In this document: piece after piece, positions 1 through 8,196 of the stretch
How the letters are laid out: each line of letters opens with the position of its first letter
How positions within the stretch are numbered: the first letter of the stretch is position 1
Source: JAJEFO01 sp965214325
GTDB taxonomy: Bacteria; Pseudomonadota; Alphaproteobacteria; Rhodobacterales; Rhodobacteraceae
DNA length: 64,000 nt
Assembly: GCA_965214325.1 (NCBI GenBank)
Contig: CBDCBG010000006.1
Coordinates: 558,001-622,000 of the forward strand
Direction of reading: 5' to 3'
Notes under the pieces: generated by a model
The model's database searches: none
What the model was told of the DNA's origin: nothing
Seen by the model: the letters and a program-made list of their open reading frames with translations, nothing else
Made by a program: the position numbers and the translations under genes

Positions 1-284
1 ACGACCTTTTCCACCCGGTCCAGGTCCTGGACGTGATGCTTGATCGTTGCAATCATCTTCACCGCCAACGCTCGCATGGTTGCACGGGCTTCCTCCGGGG
101 TGACATCCACGCCAACCTTGCCGCGCCGCTTGACGCTGTCGTCATCCAGCAAAGCCGCGCCATGACCTGAAACATACAGCATCGCCCCGACCTGGACGGC
201 AGAGGTCCGGTTCGGGCTTGGCAGCACCAAGGGCGTGGGCAGCTCGATTCCCATCTCGGCAAGTTTCCTGTCGATTCGACCCAT
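1..284 (-). CDS. RidA/YjgF-family protein (3' end beyond window)
   Basis: The minus strand from 284 encodes at least 94 residues beginning MGRIDRKLAEMGIELPTP and running off the window. The LPTP...NRTSAVQVGAMLYVSGHG segment, then GKVGVDVTPEEARATMRALAVKMIA and DLDRVEKVV, matches the RidA family. That family deaminates reactive enamine/imine intermediates, or in side branches acts in catabolic clusters. A purine-rich GGGAGGAAAG sits just before the ATG. The gene is divergent from the LigM-like gene at 367, leaving about 80 bases for both promoters. The C-terminus and the family arginine cannot be judged because the gene is cut by the window edge. Confidence 0.8.
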   Translation of the reverse strand, partial: MGRIDRKLAEMGIELPTPLVLPSPNRTSAVQVGAMLYVSGHGAALLDDDSVKRRGKVGVDVTPEEARATMRALAVKMIATIKHHVQDLDRVEKV

Positions 285-366
285 CTTTCCTCCCGGAGCA
301 AGATTTGCCTTGCACCCTGCCCATTTTCTGCCCACTAGTAAAGAAGAAAGAAACGGGAGGATCGGG

Positions 367-1731
367 ATGCCGGCTTCGACGCTTCAGGGCAAGATCGACC
401 AGGCGGGCGACCCGCTGGCCATGCTCAGGAACGCGCCCTCTGGCCCCTACCAGTTCCCGATCAAGGCGGAATTCACGAACTGGCGGGACGAGCAGGAAGC
501 CTGGCGTCACGGCGCTGTACTGTTCGACCAGTCGTTTCACATGACGGACCTCTACGTCGAAGGGCCGGACACGAGGCGGCTTTGCGATTTTCTCGCAGTC
601 AACTCGATGGCAAACTGGCGGCGCGACATCGCCAAGCAATTCGTCCATTGCACGGAAGATGGCTACATCGTCGGCGACGCGATCATTTTCGTCCTCGAGG
701 AAGAAAGAGCCAGTATCGTCAACAAGCCCATGAATGCCAACTGGGTGATGTACCACGCCGAGAAGCATGGATTCGACGTGGATTTCGACCTGGATTCCCG
801 CGCCCTCGACAACAAGGGACGCCGCAAGGGATACAGGTTCGAGGTCCAAGGCCCGAACGCCTGGGGAATCCTGGAAAAACTGAATGACGGGCCGATTGAC
901 GGCTTCAAGTTTTTCGGCATGGGAGAAATCAGCATTGCCGGTCGCCGCGTCCGGGCCCTGCGTCACGGCATGGCCGGCGCCGCAGGGCTGGAGCTCTTCG
1001 GCCCCTACGAAGACTACGACCTGATCCGCGACGCCATCCTGGAAGCCGGCGAGCCCGCAGGTCTCCTCACAGCAGGTTCCAAGGCCTATTCGACCGTCGC
1101 CCACGAAAGCGGCTGGTTCCCTTCCCCGCTGCCGGCGATCTACACTGGCAACGCGCTCGCCGACTACCGCAATTGGCTGCCTGCTACGAGCCTTGAAGCC
1201 AACCTTTCCCTTGGCGGCTCATTCATCGGGAAATCGGTCGAGGACTATTATCTTACTCCCAATGACATCGGCTACGGTCATATCGTGAAGTTCGACCACG
1301 AATTCATCGGTCGCGACGCACTCGAAGAGCGACATGGCGAGCCACACTTGCACAAGCGCACCCTGCTCTGGTCCAAGGCCGACGTTGTCAGGATCTTCGC
1401 GTCCCAGCTCGGCGAAGGCGAACGCTGCAAGTTCATGGACATGCCTGCCTCCCACTACGCGACCTGCCCCTATGACGAGGTGCGAAAGGACGGAAAGCCT
1501 GTTGGGATTTCCCACTATCCGGTCTACACGTCAAACGTCCGAAACTGGATCTCGCTCGCATTGCTGGACGAAAGCGTGGCGGAGCCAGGAACGCAAGTTT
1601 CCCTCACCTGGGGCGAACCCGAAGGTGGTTCCGGCAAGCCGAGCGTGGAACGCCACGCCCAAACGACGGTCGCCTGCACGGTCGAAACCTGCCCCATTTC
1701 CATCACCGCTCGCGAAACGCACAAGGCCTGA
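367..1731 (+). CDS. LigM/DesA-like tetrahydrofolate-dependent O-demethylase (GcvT fold)
   Basis: This 454-residue protein has the aminomethyltransferase (GcvT) fold and close overall resemblance to the vanillate/3-O-methylgallate and syringate O-demethylases LigM and DesA, which pass a methyl group to tetrahydrofolate. Matching blocks are F-T/S-NWR-EQ-AWR near residues 35-48, VLFDQ-HHM/SFHM near 55, the RHGMAGA-GLE block, ESGW-PSPLPAIYTG, and the C-terminal VTARETY-like ending (ITARETH). Length agrees with LigM (about 470). The ATG at 367 is chosen because GGGAGG precedes it; an open frame extends upstream to 235 without family similarity. The next gene starts four bases after the stop. The substrate is not readable from sequence; a methoxylated aromatic or other methyl donor is an inference. 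Confidence 0.82.
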   Translation: MPASTLQGKIDQAGDPLAMLRNAPSGPYQFPIKAEFTNWRDEQEAWRHGAVLFDQSFHMTDLYVEGPDTRRLCDFLAVNSMANWRRDIAKQFVHCTEDGYIVGDAIIFVLEEERASIVNKPMNANWVMYHAEKHGFDVDFDLDSRALDNKGRRKGYRFEVQGPNAWGILEKLNDGPIDGFKFFGMGEISIAGRRVRALRHGMAGAAGLELFGPYEDYDLIRDAILEAGEPAGLLTAGSKAYSTVAHESGWFPSPLPAIYTGNALADYRNWLPATSLEANLSLGGSFIGKSVEDYYLTPNDIGYGHIVKFDHEFIGRDALEERHGEPHLHKRTLLWSKADVVRIFASQLGEGERCKFMDMPASHYATCPYDEVRKDGKPVGISHYPVYTSNVRNWISLALLDESVAEPGTQVSLTWGEPEGGSGKPSVERHAQTTVACTVETCPISITARETHKA

Positions 1732-1735
1732 CGAC

Positions 1736-2587
1736 ATGCTAGGAGCCTACGACCTCCCCGGAGACATGCCTGGATTCGCCGAGGCGCAGGCCGAGATGTC
1801 CGTGCGCTCCCGGGATGCGGCGACGCTTCCCGGTGCGCAATGCGATGTCGCGTACGGTCCGCATCCGCGCCAGCGACTTGACATGTTCCCGGCAGGTTCG
1901 GACACGCCTGCGCACTTGTTCCTTCGGGGCGGCTACTGGATGCTTGGCGAGAAAGAAGACCGTCACTTTCCCGCAAACGCCTGGGTTCCGCGCGGAGTGG
2001 CCTGGATCGTTCCCAACTATCGTCTCGCGCCGGAAGCATCCTTGCCGGACATCGTGGAAGACGCCCAAGCCTCGTTCGAATGGGTCATCTCGAATGCCGA
2101 AGCCCACGGGATTGACATGACCCAAGTCCATCTAATCGGCAATTCCGCCGGGGCGCATCTTGCCGCAATGGTGGCCGCGCGGATCCCGCCCGAGAGAATC
2201 GCCTCGCTCACGCTTGTCTCTGGACTCTTCGATCTTCTGCCTCTCCTCGACGAAGCGCCCAACGGCTGGCTCAATCTCAACGTTGGAACAGCCCGTGCCA
2301 TGAGTCCCGTTCACCATCTCCCGCCTCCTGAACTGCCTGTCACGGTCGCTTGCGGCGAGGCGGAAACCGAGGCATTCAAGTTGCAGTCCCGTGAATTCGC
2401 CGAGGCGCTGAGGGCAAATGGCAATCCGGTCGACCATTTCGAAAGCCCGGGCCGGAATCACATGGAGATCATCACCGAGATCGGCACTCCGGGAACTCCG
2501 GTCTTTGCGGCCATGGAACGGAATCTGGAGAAAGACCGGATCCGGCCCGAAGAAATGCAAGGATCTTCCAAGCACGCGAACCAATGA
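1736..2587 (+). CDS. alpha/beta hydrolase (BD-FAE / kynurenine formamidase-like)
   Basis: The protein has 283 residues. The nucleophile elbow GNSAG puts Ser at about 137, NYRLAPEASLPDIVEDA is typical of small esterase/formamidase hydrolases, and GRNHME puts the catalytic His at about 242. The oxyanion motif, normally HGGYW, reads RGGYW here (Arg at about 64). The start at 1736 lies four bases after the demethylase stop, so the two are probably co-transcribed and act on the same substrate. Family members hydrolyse small esters or amides in the cytoplasm. The His to Arg change could lower activity or mark an early pseudogene. Confidence 0.75.
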   Translation: MLGAYDLPGDMPGFAEAQAEMSVRSRDAATLPGAQCDVAYGPHPRQRLDMFPAGSDTPAHLFLRGGYWMLGEKEDRHFPANAWVPRGVAWIVPNYRLAPEASLPDIVEDAQASFEWVISNAEAHGIDMTQVHLIGNSAGAHLAAMVAARIPPERIASLTLVSGLFDLLPLLDEAPNGWLNLNVGTARAMSPVHHLPPPELPVTVACGEAETEAFKLQSREFAEALRANGNPVDHFESPGRNHMEIITEIGTPGTPVFAAMERNLEKDRIRPEEMQGSSKHANQ

Positions 2588-2715
2588 CTCAGGTCGCGTT
2601 CCGGGGTCTTCGGTTCGTCGGCGCAATGGTACATGAGGCGACATGGCCAGCCGCGAGTTTTCCGCGCCTGACAGGAGTCCGGCCTGGCTTTGCGCTCCCC
2701 GAATTCGAGGCTGGT

Positions 2716-2919
2716 TCAGGTCGCTGGATCCGGGGAGAGGATTCCGAGAGCGTCGCGGAGCCTCTCGTCGGAGAAATCGAACCTGCCGAGCATGTTGACG
2801 TGTGCCCGAGACATGGGCGGATGGGCGGCGATGCTGCAACGCAGACATTCCCGCGCCTCTTCATCGCGAGCCGTTTCGAGTTGCCTGGCGACGCAGAGGT
2901 AGTGCCCGCCCGGGAATCC
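2716..2919 (-). pseudogene. C-terminal remnant of an unidentified gene
   Basis: One minus frame stays open for about 67 residues and ends at 2716. It reads GGHYLCVARQLETARDEEARE, then AAHPPMSRAHVNMLGRFDF, then SDERLRDALGI. The composition and helical periodicity look like genuine protein rather than antisense noise. A stop codon lies immediately upstream at 2920-2922 and no start follows, so it is the tail of a degraded gene. I do not recognise the family. The rest of 2588-3041 shows nothing else I can support. Confidence 0.4.
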
Positions 2920-3041
2920 TCAAGCCATCGACTCCAATCAATGAATCCGGCATTCCCCGGATCGAGGACCGGGCCGGAATGGCCGGTTTCCAGGCCCTTT
3001 TTGCGCAATTCCGGTCGATTCCGGCAGTTCCTCGCGCAGGC

Positions 3042-3822
3042 ATGAGAGAGGCAATCAATCCGCAACCGGAACCCGGCGAGGTCGGCATCGAGGACATCGA
3101 CCTGGACCTCAAGTCCGGGGACGGCATCCCCGCCCTTCTCATCGGGCCCCGGCATCTCTGTTCCGACGAGACTTTCCGCGCGCGGCCGGTCGCGCTCATG
3201 GACGAGCACATGCTTCCCGGCATCGACAGGAAGGCCGGGCGGCCGGGCATGGAGATGTGGCGGATCCTGGTGACGGGCGCGGTCAGGCAGGGGCCGGGCG
3301 GCGACTTCGACCGGCTCCGCGAGCCGGCGGACGGGCACAGGACGCTGCGCCGGTTCCTCGGCCATGCGGACGTCCGGGACGAGCGGCGCTGCAACCGCCG
3401 GAGGCTGGCGGACAACGTGAGCCTCCTGAGCCCCGGGCTTCCTGTCGGGGTCAGCCATCCGGTCGTGGAGAGCGGCCATGCGGTCGCAGGCAAAAAGCCT
3501 GGCGCGCCCTTGCGCGGGCGCCGTGACTCGTTCGTGGCCGAGACCGACGTTCACTGTCCCACGGACGTCAGCCTCCTTCGGGACGCGGATGCGCTGCCTG
3601 ATCCGCACGATTGGCCGTGCGGCGACGGAGCGTGACGTCGCCGACCGGCGCCAGTGGAAGCGCCTGCAGAATCCGGTCAAGAGGCCGTTCCGGAAGGTCC
3701 GGTCGACCCGGCGCGCCGGTCCGGAGCGTGTGAAGGAGTGTCTCGCGCGCTGCCGCGAGCCTGTCCTGCGCGTGGAATCGTCGCTGCCGACGCTGGCCGC
3801 GAGCGGCGCGACGGCCCCATGA
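3042..3822 (+). pseudogene. ISNCY-type transposase remnant, frameshifted
   Basis: The frame opening at 3042 starts MREAINPQPEPGEVGIEDID and continues RPGMEMWRILVTGAVRQG, FDRLREPADGHRTLRRFLGHAD and LADNVSLLSPGLP. These blocks are typical of an unclassified (ISNCY) transposase family common in proteobacteria. Near 3590 the similarity jumps to another frame (RQWKRLQNPVKRPFRKVRST, to 3822), so at least one frameshift is present. The protein stops at roughly half the usual length and the catalytic C-terminal part is missing. No terminal inverted repeats are visible. It is a dead fragment. Confidence 0.6.
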
Positions 3823-3858
3823 CTTTCCAAGGATTCCTGTCTGAACCCTCAACGAGGA

Positions 3859-4183
3859 TCAGACCAGGCGGGCTTTCTTCCGGACGGCCCCACGGAGGCG
3901 CCGCAACCCCGACGTTGTCACCAAGACGTTCTCCGGGCAGATCCTTTCCACGATTCGCCAGAAGGCTGTGTTGCCGGCCGGCCCGTCGACGACATCCGCC
4001 GCGACGCCGCAGGTCCTTGCCCCAGTTCCTTCGGCAAATTCAGCAGCGGCTGCGTTGGCAAAGACCATGTCAAGACCGACGATCGCAATGGCATGGCCAA
4101 CCTCACCAAGCGCTTTGGCGACGGCAAGCCCAATGCCATTGGCAACGCCGCTGACCATGGCGGCCCCCTTGGCTTCTTCTATC
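3859..4183 (-). pseudogene. short-chain dehydrogenase remnant (N-terminal third)
   Basis: The minus frame reads VALTTPIEEAKGAAMVSGVANGIGLAVAKALGEVGHAIAIVGLD and then ACGVAADVVDG, a Rossmann-fold SDR N-terminus with the glycine-rich nucleotide loop. It loses similarity after about 70 residues and ends at 3859, so the catalytic Ser-Tyr-Lys is missing. No good start codon precedes it. It sits about 20 bases downstream of the TPP enzyme gene on the same strand and was probably the last gene of that operon before truncation next to the transposase remnant. Confidence 0.55.
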
Positions 4184-4203
4184 GGTGTCGTCAGGGCGAC
4201 ATT

Positions 4204-5919
4204 CTACCTGAAGGATTGAAGGCTGACTCGTTCAGGCACGGCGTCATCGTCAATGCGTACATCAATGACAGCCGGTTTCGGATGAGCCATCGCTTCCGCA
4301 AATGCGCCGTCGAGCTCGCCGCTGTTCTCGACCCGAATTCCGTGACATCCAAAGGCCCTGGCGATGCTGGCGTAGTCCAGTTCTGAAAACTCGGTCGAGA
4401 TATACCGGCCATCGAAGAACAGGCGCTGGTTGTCTTTGATGAAATGCATGTTGGAGTTGTTCATGACGACAATGGTCAGATTCGCGCCGCTACGTGCGGC
4501 AGTCTCCAATTCCTGAATGACCATGGCAAAACCGCCGTCGCCCGTCAGGCACACGACGTTCTGGTCCGGCGTCGTCAGGGAACGTGATATGGCCGCGGGC
4601 GTCGCGTAGCCCATGACGCCGAAGCCACGCGGCCCGAGGTAGTTCCGGCCCGAACTGCGCACCTCGAAATACTGCCCGCCCCAGATCTGGTTGAACCCGG
4701 AATCGCAGACCAGAACGTCATCATCCTTCATCGCATCGCGCATCGCCCGGATCACTTGAATCGGATGAACGGGCCTTGAGGACATGTCCCTTGCCAAGTC
4801 GGATTCGATGCCCTTCTCACGCCGCCATTTGGTGGTAATGGCCGACACTGCATCGCGTTGCGCGGTTCCTGGCGTCACACGCGGATCGTCCCGGAGTTTG
4901 TCCAACATATCGCGCAAGACGGCCCTTATGTCTCCGGTCAGGGCAATTTCAACCGGGTAATTCCGCCCGACCTGGGTCGGTTCGATGTCAATCTGCACAA
5001 GGCGGGTGGCCTTGTCCGGGATCTGCCAGGCTGCAGTGCCGACGTTGTTGAAGCGCGTTCCGAGGGCCAGGCCGAAATCAGCCTGCAGCACATAGTCGTT
5101 TGAGGACGGACGCCCCAAGAGCCCATATGGACCGAGGGAGAGTGGGTGATTTTCGGGGATCGTGCCCTTGCCCATGTACGAGGTCGCCACGGGCATGTCC
5201 AGTAGCCCTGCGAGTTCCTGAACCTCGTCCATGGCGCCGGACGCCATCACCCCGCCGCCCGCGAAAATCATCGGGCGATCCGCCGCCAGCATCATGTCTA
5301 TGGCGGCCGTGATGTCCGCGTCCTGTGGCATCAAGCGGTTTGCCGGGTAGCGAGCGTATCGCGTGCCTACCTTGAACTCGTCCTCTGAGAATTCATGCTC
5401 GCCCCGTAGCGTCGTCATCGGGAAGCTGAGCAGTACCGGACCTGGGCGTCCGGTGGTCGCTATCTGGAACGCACGCTTGATGAACTCCGGAACGCGCTCA
5501 ACGTGATCGACGGAAAAGGCTTTCTTGGTGATCGAACGGAAAAGCGTTGTCTGGTCGATTTCCTGAAACGAGTCACGTCCGCGCCAGTCCGCGCGCACGT
5601 CAGACACAATCGCCACGACAGGGATGCCAGAAAGGAAGGACTCCGAGATGCCTGCAATCAAGTTTGTTGCTCCCGGACCGACCGTGGCGTCGCAAACACC
5701 GACCTTGTTGGTGGAGCGGGCATAGGAATCGGCCATTTTTGCAGCCGCTTGTTCGTGGCGCACCAGAAAATGACGGATGTCGTTTCGGCGATAGATGGCA
5801 TCATGGATATGGGTCTGCTCGCCAGGCAGACCGAACATCGTGTCCACCTCGAAGCGACGAAGCATTTCGACGATAGCCTCGCCGCCATGCATCCTTCTGG
5901 TTCCACTAGGGTCCGACAT
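4204..5919 (-). CDS. thiamine pyrophosphate-dependent enzyme, acetolactate synthase-like
   Basis: This 571-residue protein has the three-domain TPP architecture. The N-terminal pyrimidine-binding domain carries the cofactor-activating Glu (RHEQAAA, E56). A central domain is followed by the C-terminal pyrophosphate domain with the GDG...NN motif (G460-D461-G462 to N487-N488). Relatives include acetolactate synthase, benzoylformate decarboxylase and sulfoacetaldehyde acetyltransferase. The sequence does not decide between them; a catabolic 2-oxoacid decarboxylase or ligase role is likely because no small regulatory subunit is nearby. Its start overlaps the upstream SDR by 14 bases, so translation is coupled. 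A sulfatase, an SDR and a TTT transporter upstream imply one catabolic route. Confidence 0.8.
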   Translation of the reverse strand: MSDPSGTRRMHGGEAIVEMLRRFEVDTMFGLPGEQTHIHDAIYRRNDIRHFLVRHEQAAAKMADSYARSTNKVGVCDATVGPGATNLIAGISESFLSGIPVVAIVSDVRADWRGRDSFQEIDQTTLFRSITKKAFSVDHVERVPEFIKRAFQIATTGRPGPVLLSFPMTTLRGEHEFSEDEFKVGTRYARYPANRLMPQDADITAAIDMMLAADRPMIFAGGGVMASGAMDEVQELAGLLDMPVATSYMGKGTIPENHPLSLGPYGLLGRPSSNDYVLQADFGLALGTRFNNVGTAAWQIPDKATRLVQIDIEPTQVGRNYPVEIALTGDIRAVLRDMLDKLRDDPRVTPGTAQRDAVSAITTKWRREKGIESDLARDMSSRPVHPIQVIRAMRDAMKDDDVLVCDSGFNQIWGGQYFEVRSSGRNYLGPRGFGVMGYATPAAISRSLTTPDQNVVCLTGDGGFAMVIQELETAARSGANLTIVVMNNSNMHFIKDNQRLFFDGRYISTEFSELDYASIARAFGCHGIRVENSGELDGAFAEAMAHPKPAVIDVRIDDDAVPERVSLQSFR

Positions 5920-6664
5920 AAAGGCCTCCGTTCACTTCTATCGTGGTCCCGGTCAGATATTCCGCGAGGTCAGAGGCGAGAAACAGGCAGACCTTTGCAA
6001 TGTCCTCTGGCAGCCCAAGGCGGCCAACCGGGATATTGGCGGCAATTGCCTGGTTCACCTCGTCTGGGACGTCACTGATCATCCGGGTGTCGATCCGTCC
6101 CGGATTCAGCGCATTGACGGTTACGCCAGTCCCGGCCAGTTCGCGGGCCACCACCTTTGTCAAGCCCAGAACGCCGGCCTTGCCGGAGACATAGTGGACC
6201 GGCGCAACTTTCCCCCCAATCCGGGCGGCGAGAGACGCGATGTTGACAATCCGCCCGTGACCACGCTCCAACATCGGCGGTATGAAGATTCCCGTGCATT
6301 GGAAAACGGCAGTCAGGTTCACCGCCAGGACTTGGAAAAAGTGATTCACTGGCATTGTCCATGTCGTCCATGGCTTCCCGTCCGGGCCGGTCTTGGGCGT
6401 CACGCCCACACCGTTGATCAGAACATCAGGTGCATCGTCTGACTTGGCCAGTGGTCGCAATTCTTCCTCGACTGCATCGGCGTCCGCGAGATTCAAACGA
6501 ACGAGGCGCACACCGCTGCATTCGGCCGCCAGCGCCTCTCCTGGCGCAATGTCCAGGTCGACCAGAGTCACCCGTTTGCATTCGCCTAGAAACGCGCGTG
6601 CGATGCCAAGACCTATGTCGCCGCAGCCGCCGGTGATGAGCACGTTGTTCCCGACGATCTCCAT
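5906..6664 (-). CDS. short-chain dehydrogenase/reductase
   Basis: This is a 252-residue classical SDR. It has a nucleotide-binding loop TGGCGDIG near residue 11 and an acidic residue after beta-2 (VDLD) that favours NAD(H). The active site is Ser in NIASLAA with YVSGK (Tyr and Lys). The C-terminus is VNGG. It would oxidise or reduce an alcohol/carbonyl intermediate in the cytoplasm. The gene lies 38 bases downstream of the sulfatase and overlaps the TPP enzyme gene by 14 bases. Substrate is unknown. Confidence 0.85.
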   Translation of the reverse strand: MEIVGNNVLITGGCGDIGLGIARAFLGECKRVTLVDLDIAPGEALAAECSGVRLVRLNLADADAVEEELRPLAKSDDAPDVLINGVGVTPKTGPDGKPWTTWTMPVNHFFQVLAVNLTAVFQCTGIFIPPMLERGHGRIVNIASLAARIGGKVAPVHYVSGKAGVLGLTKVVARELAGTGVTVNALNPGRIDTRMISDVPDEVNQAIAANIPVGRLGLPEDIAKVCLFLASDLAEYLTGTTIEVNGGLYVGP

Positions 6665-6702
6665 CGATTTCCCATCCCCACTTCAGCTGGCCTGAACTGC
6701 CC

Positions 6703-8196
6703 CTACGGCACTTCGATTGCGCTGGGAAGAAGCACCTCATCGAGGTATTTCTTGGCCTCGGCGTGTGTCACCCAGTCGGGCGGCGGGAAATCGGCCGCCA
6801 TATCCCAGTCGTCGCCGGCGGCTTTCATGTGGGCGTCCAGGCGGGCATCGAATTCATCCATCAGGGACGCGTAGACCGGATCATCCACCAGGTTGTGTTG
6901 CTCGTCGGGGTCGGCACGTTCGTCAAAGAGCAAGATGCGCTCGTCCTTGTGACGCATATAGAGCCAGTCCTTGGTGCGAATGCCGCGCTCGCCGAAGGGT
7001 GCAAATTCATGCGGATTGCCGCCCGTTTGCGTGAAGACCTGATACCAGATTTCAGAACGCGCCACTGTCGCTGTGCCGTCGAGAACAGCCAGGTAGCTTT
7101 CGCCGTCGATGCCTGCAGGCACATCCGCGCCGGCGATGTCAAGAATGGTCGGCATCATGTCCAGGCCCACATCGATCATCGCTTCAGACCTTAGCGATTT
7201 GAACCTCGCAGGGTAGCGAACGATGAGCGGCACCTGCATTGCCGCCCGATAGGCCTGGCTCTTGATGCCGCAATAGTGGCCATGCTGTCCGCACATGTCG
7301 CCGTGATCGCTGAAGAACAGCACGACTGTCTCATCGGCCACGCCCTGTCGGTCAAGCTCGTTCAGGATCCGCCCGAGGTTCCAGTCGACATTGTGAATCA
7401 TGCCGTAATATTCGGCAATGAACCGGCGGATATCGGCCTCGGTTTCCGGCTCGCCTCTCGGGATGGTGTCGTATCTGGCGTGACTTTCGTGGCCTGACCG
7501 CGGATCACCGCCGCACCAGACCTCATTGCGAATGCGCTGGAACCTGCGTTGCAGTTCCATGTTCGGCACGCCCGGTGGCAGCGGGACTTCCTCGGGGCTG
7601 TAAGCCTTGCGGAGGTAGTCCGGCATTTCCATCGGAAAATGCGGGGGACCATAGCTGACATAGCCGATCCAGGGTCTGCCATCCTCGGCTGTCGACGCTG
7701 CGGCAATGAATTCAATGAGCTGATCTGTCTGATAGTCGGGTTCGTAGCGCTTGGAATGGTAGGCCTGGCCTTCGTCATCATAGTAGATCGACGACATGTA
7801 TTCGTGACCCCGGTTGAAGCCAACAAAATGGTCCCAACCAAAGCGCCGTTCGGGCGGCACGAAACCCGGTTTGGGACCGCCTTCCAGATGCCACTTGCCG
7901 ATGTATCCGGTGCGATAACCAGCTTCCTTCATCAGATCGCCCAGAAAGATCTGGTCGCCGCGCAAGGGGAAGTGGTTCTGGACCATTCCATGGTTCTGGG
8001 CATACTTGCCGGTCATGACCGATGCGCGAAACGGGCAGCAAATCGGGTTTGACGTGTAGGCTTCGGTGAACTGCACGCCCTCGCTTGCCATCCGGTCGAT
8101 CTGGGGCGTCTTGATGACCGGATTGCCCGCACAACCCATGGCGTCGTAGCGCATCTGGTCAGCATAGATCAGCAAGATGTTGGGGCGCTTTTTCAT
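6703..8196 (-). CDS. sulfatase (type I, formylglycine-dependent)
   Basis: The protein has 497 residues. The maturation motif CCPFRASVMTGK gives C-x-P-x-R with C53 as the residue converted to formylglycine. Metal ligands are visible in LIYADQMR (D13, Q14) and in FFSDHGD. GKWHLEG is the second family signature. There is no signal peptide, so the enzyme is cytoplasmic and acts on imported sulfate esters, as in choline-sulfatase or alkylsulfatase-type catabolism. The ATG overlaps the stop of tctA by four bases, tying it to the solute transporter. The substrate is therefore probably a small sulfated organic acid or phenol, which is inference. Confidence 0.88.
   Translation of the reverse strand: MKKRPNILLIYADQMRYDAMGCAGNPVIKTPQIDRMASEGVQFTEAYTSNPICCPFRASVMTGKYAQNHGMVQNHFPLRGDQIFLGDLMKEAGYRTGYIGKWHLEGGPKPGFVPPERRFGWDHFVGFNRGHEYMSSIYYDDEGQAYHSKRYEPDYQTDQLIEFIAAASTAEDGRPWIGYVSYGPPHFPMEMPDYLRKAYSPEEVPLPPGVPNMELQRRFQRIRNEVWCGGDPRSGHESHARYDTIPRGEPETEADIRRFIAEYYGMIHNVDWNLGRILNELDRQGVADETVVLFFSDHGDMCGQHGHYCGIKSQAYRAAMQVPLIVRYPARFKSLRSEAMIDVGLDMMPTILDIAGADVPAGIDGESYLAVLDGTATVARSEIWYQVFTQTGGNPHEFAPFGERGIRTKDWLYMRHKDERILLFDERADPDEQHNLVDDPVYASLMDEFDARLDAHMKAAGDDWDMAADFPPPDWVTHAEAKKYLDEVLLPSAIEVP

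Noticed and set aside
2589..3830. 413-codon minus-strand frame over the ISNCY remnant
   Set aside because: Low-complexity Arg/Pro sequence opposite recognisable transposase blocks; only the short unrelated tail at 2716-2919 looked protein-like, in another frame.
4204..5919. Assignment of the TPP enzyme as sulfoacetaldehyde acetyltransferase (Xsc)
   Set aside because: The sulfatase context is tempting, but no phosphotransacetylase or other sulfonate gene is present and the sequence does not distinguish it from other acetolactate synthase-like enzymes.
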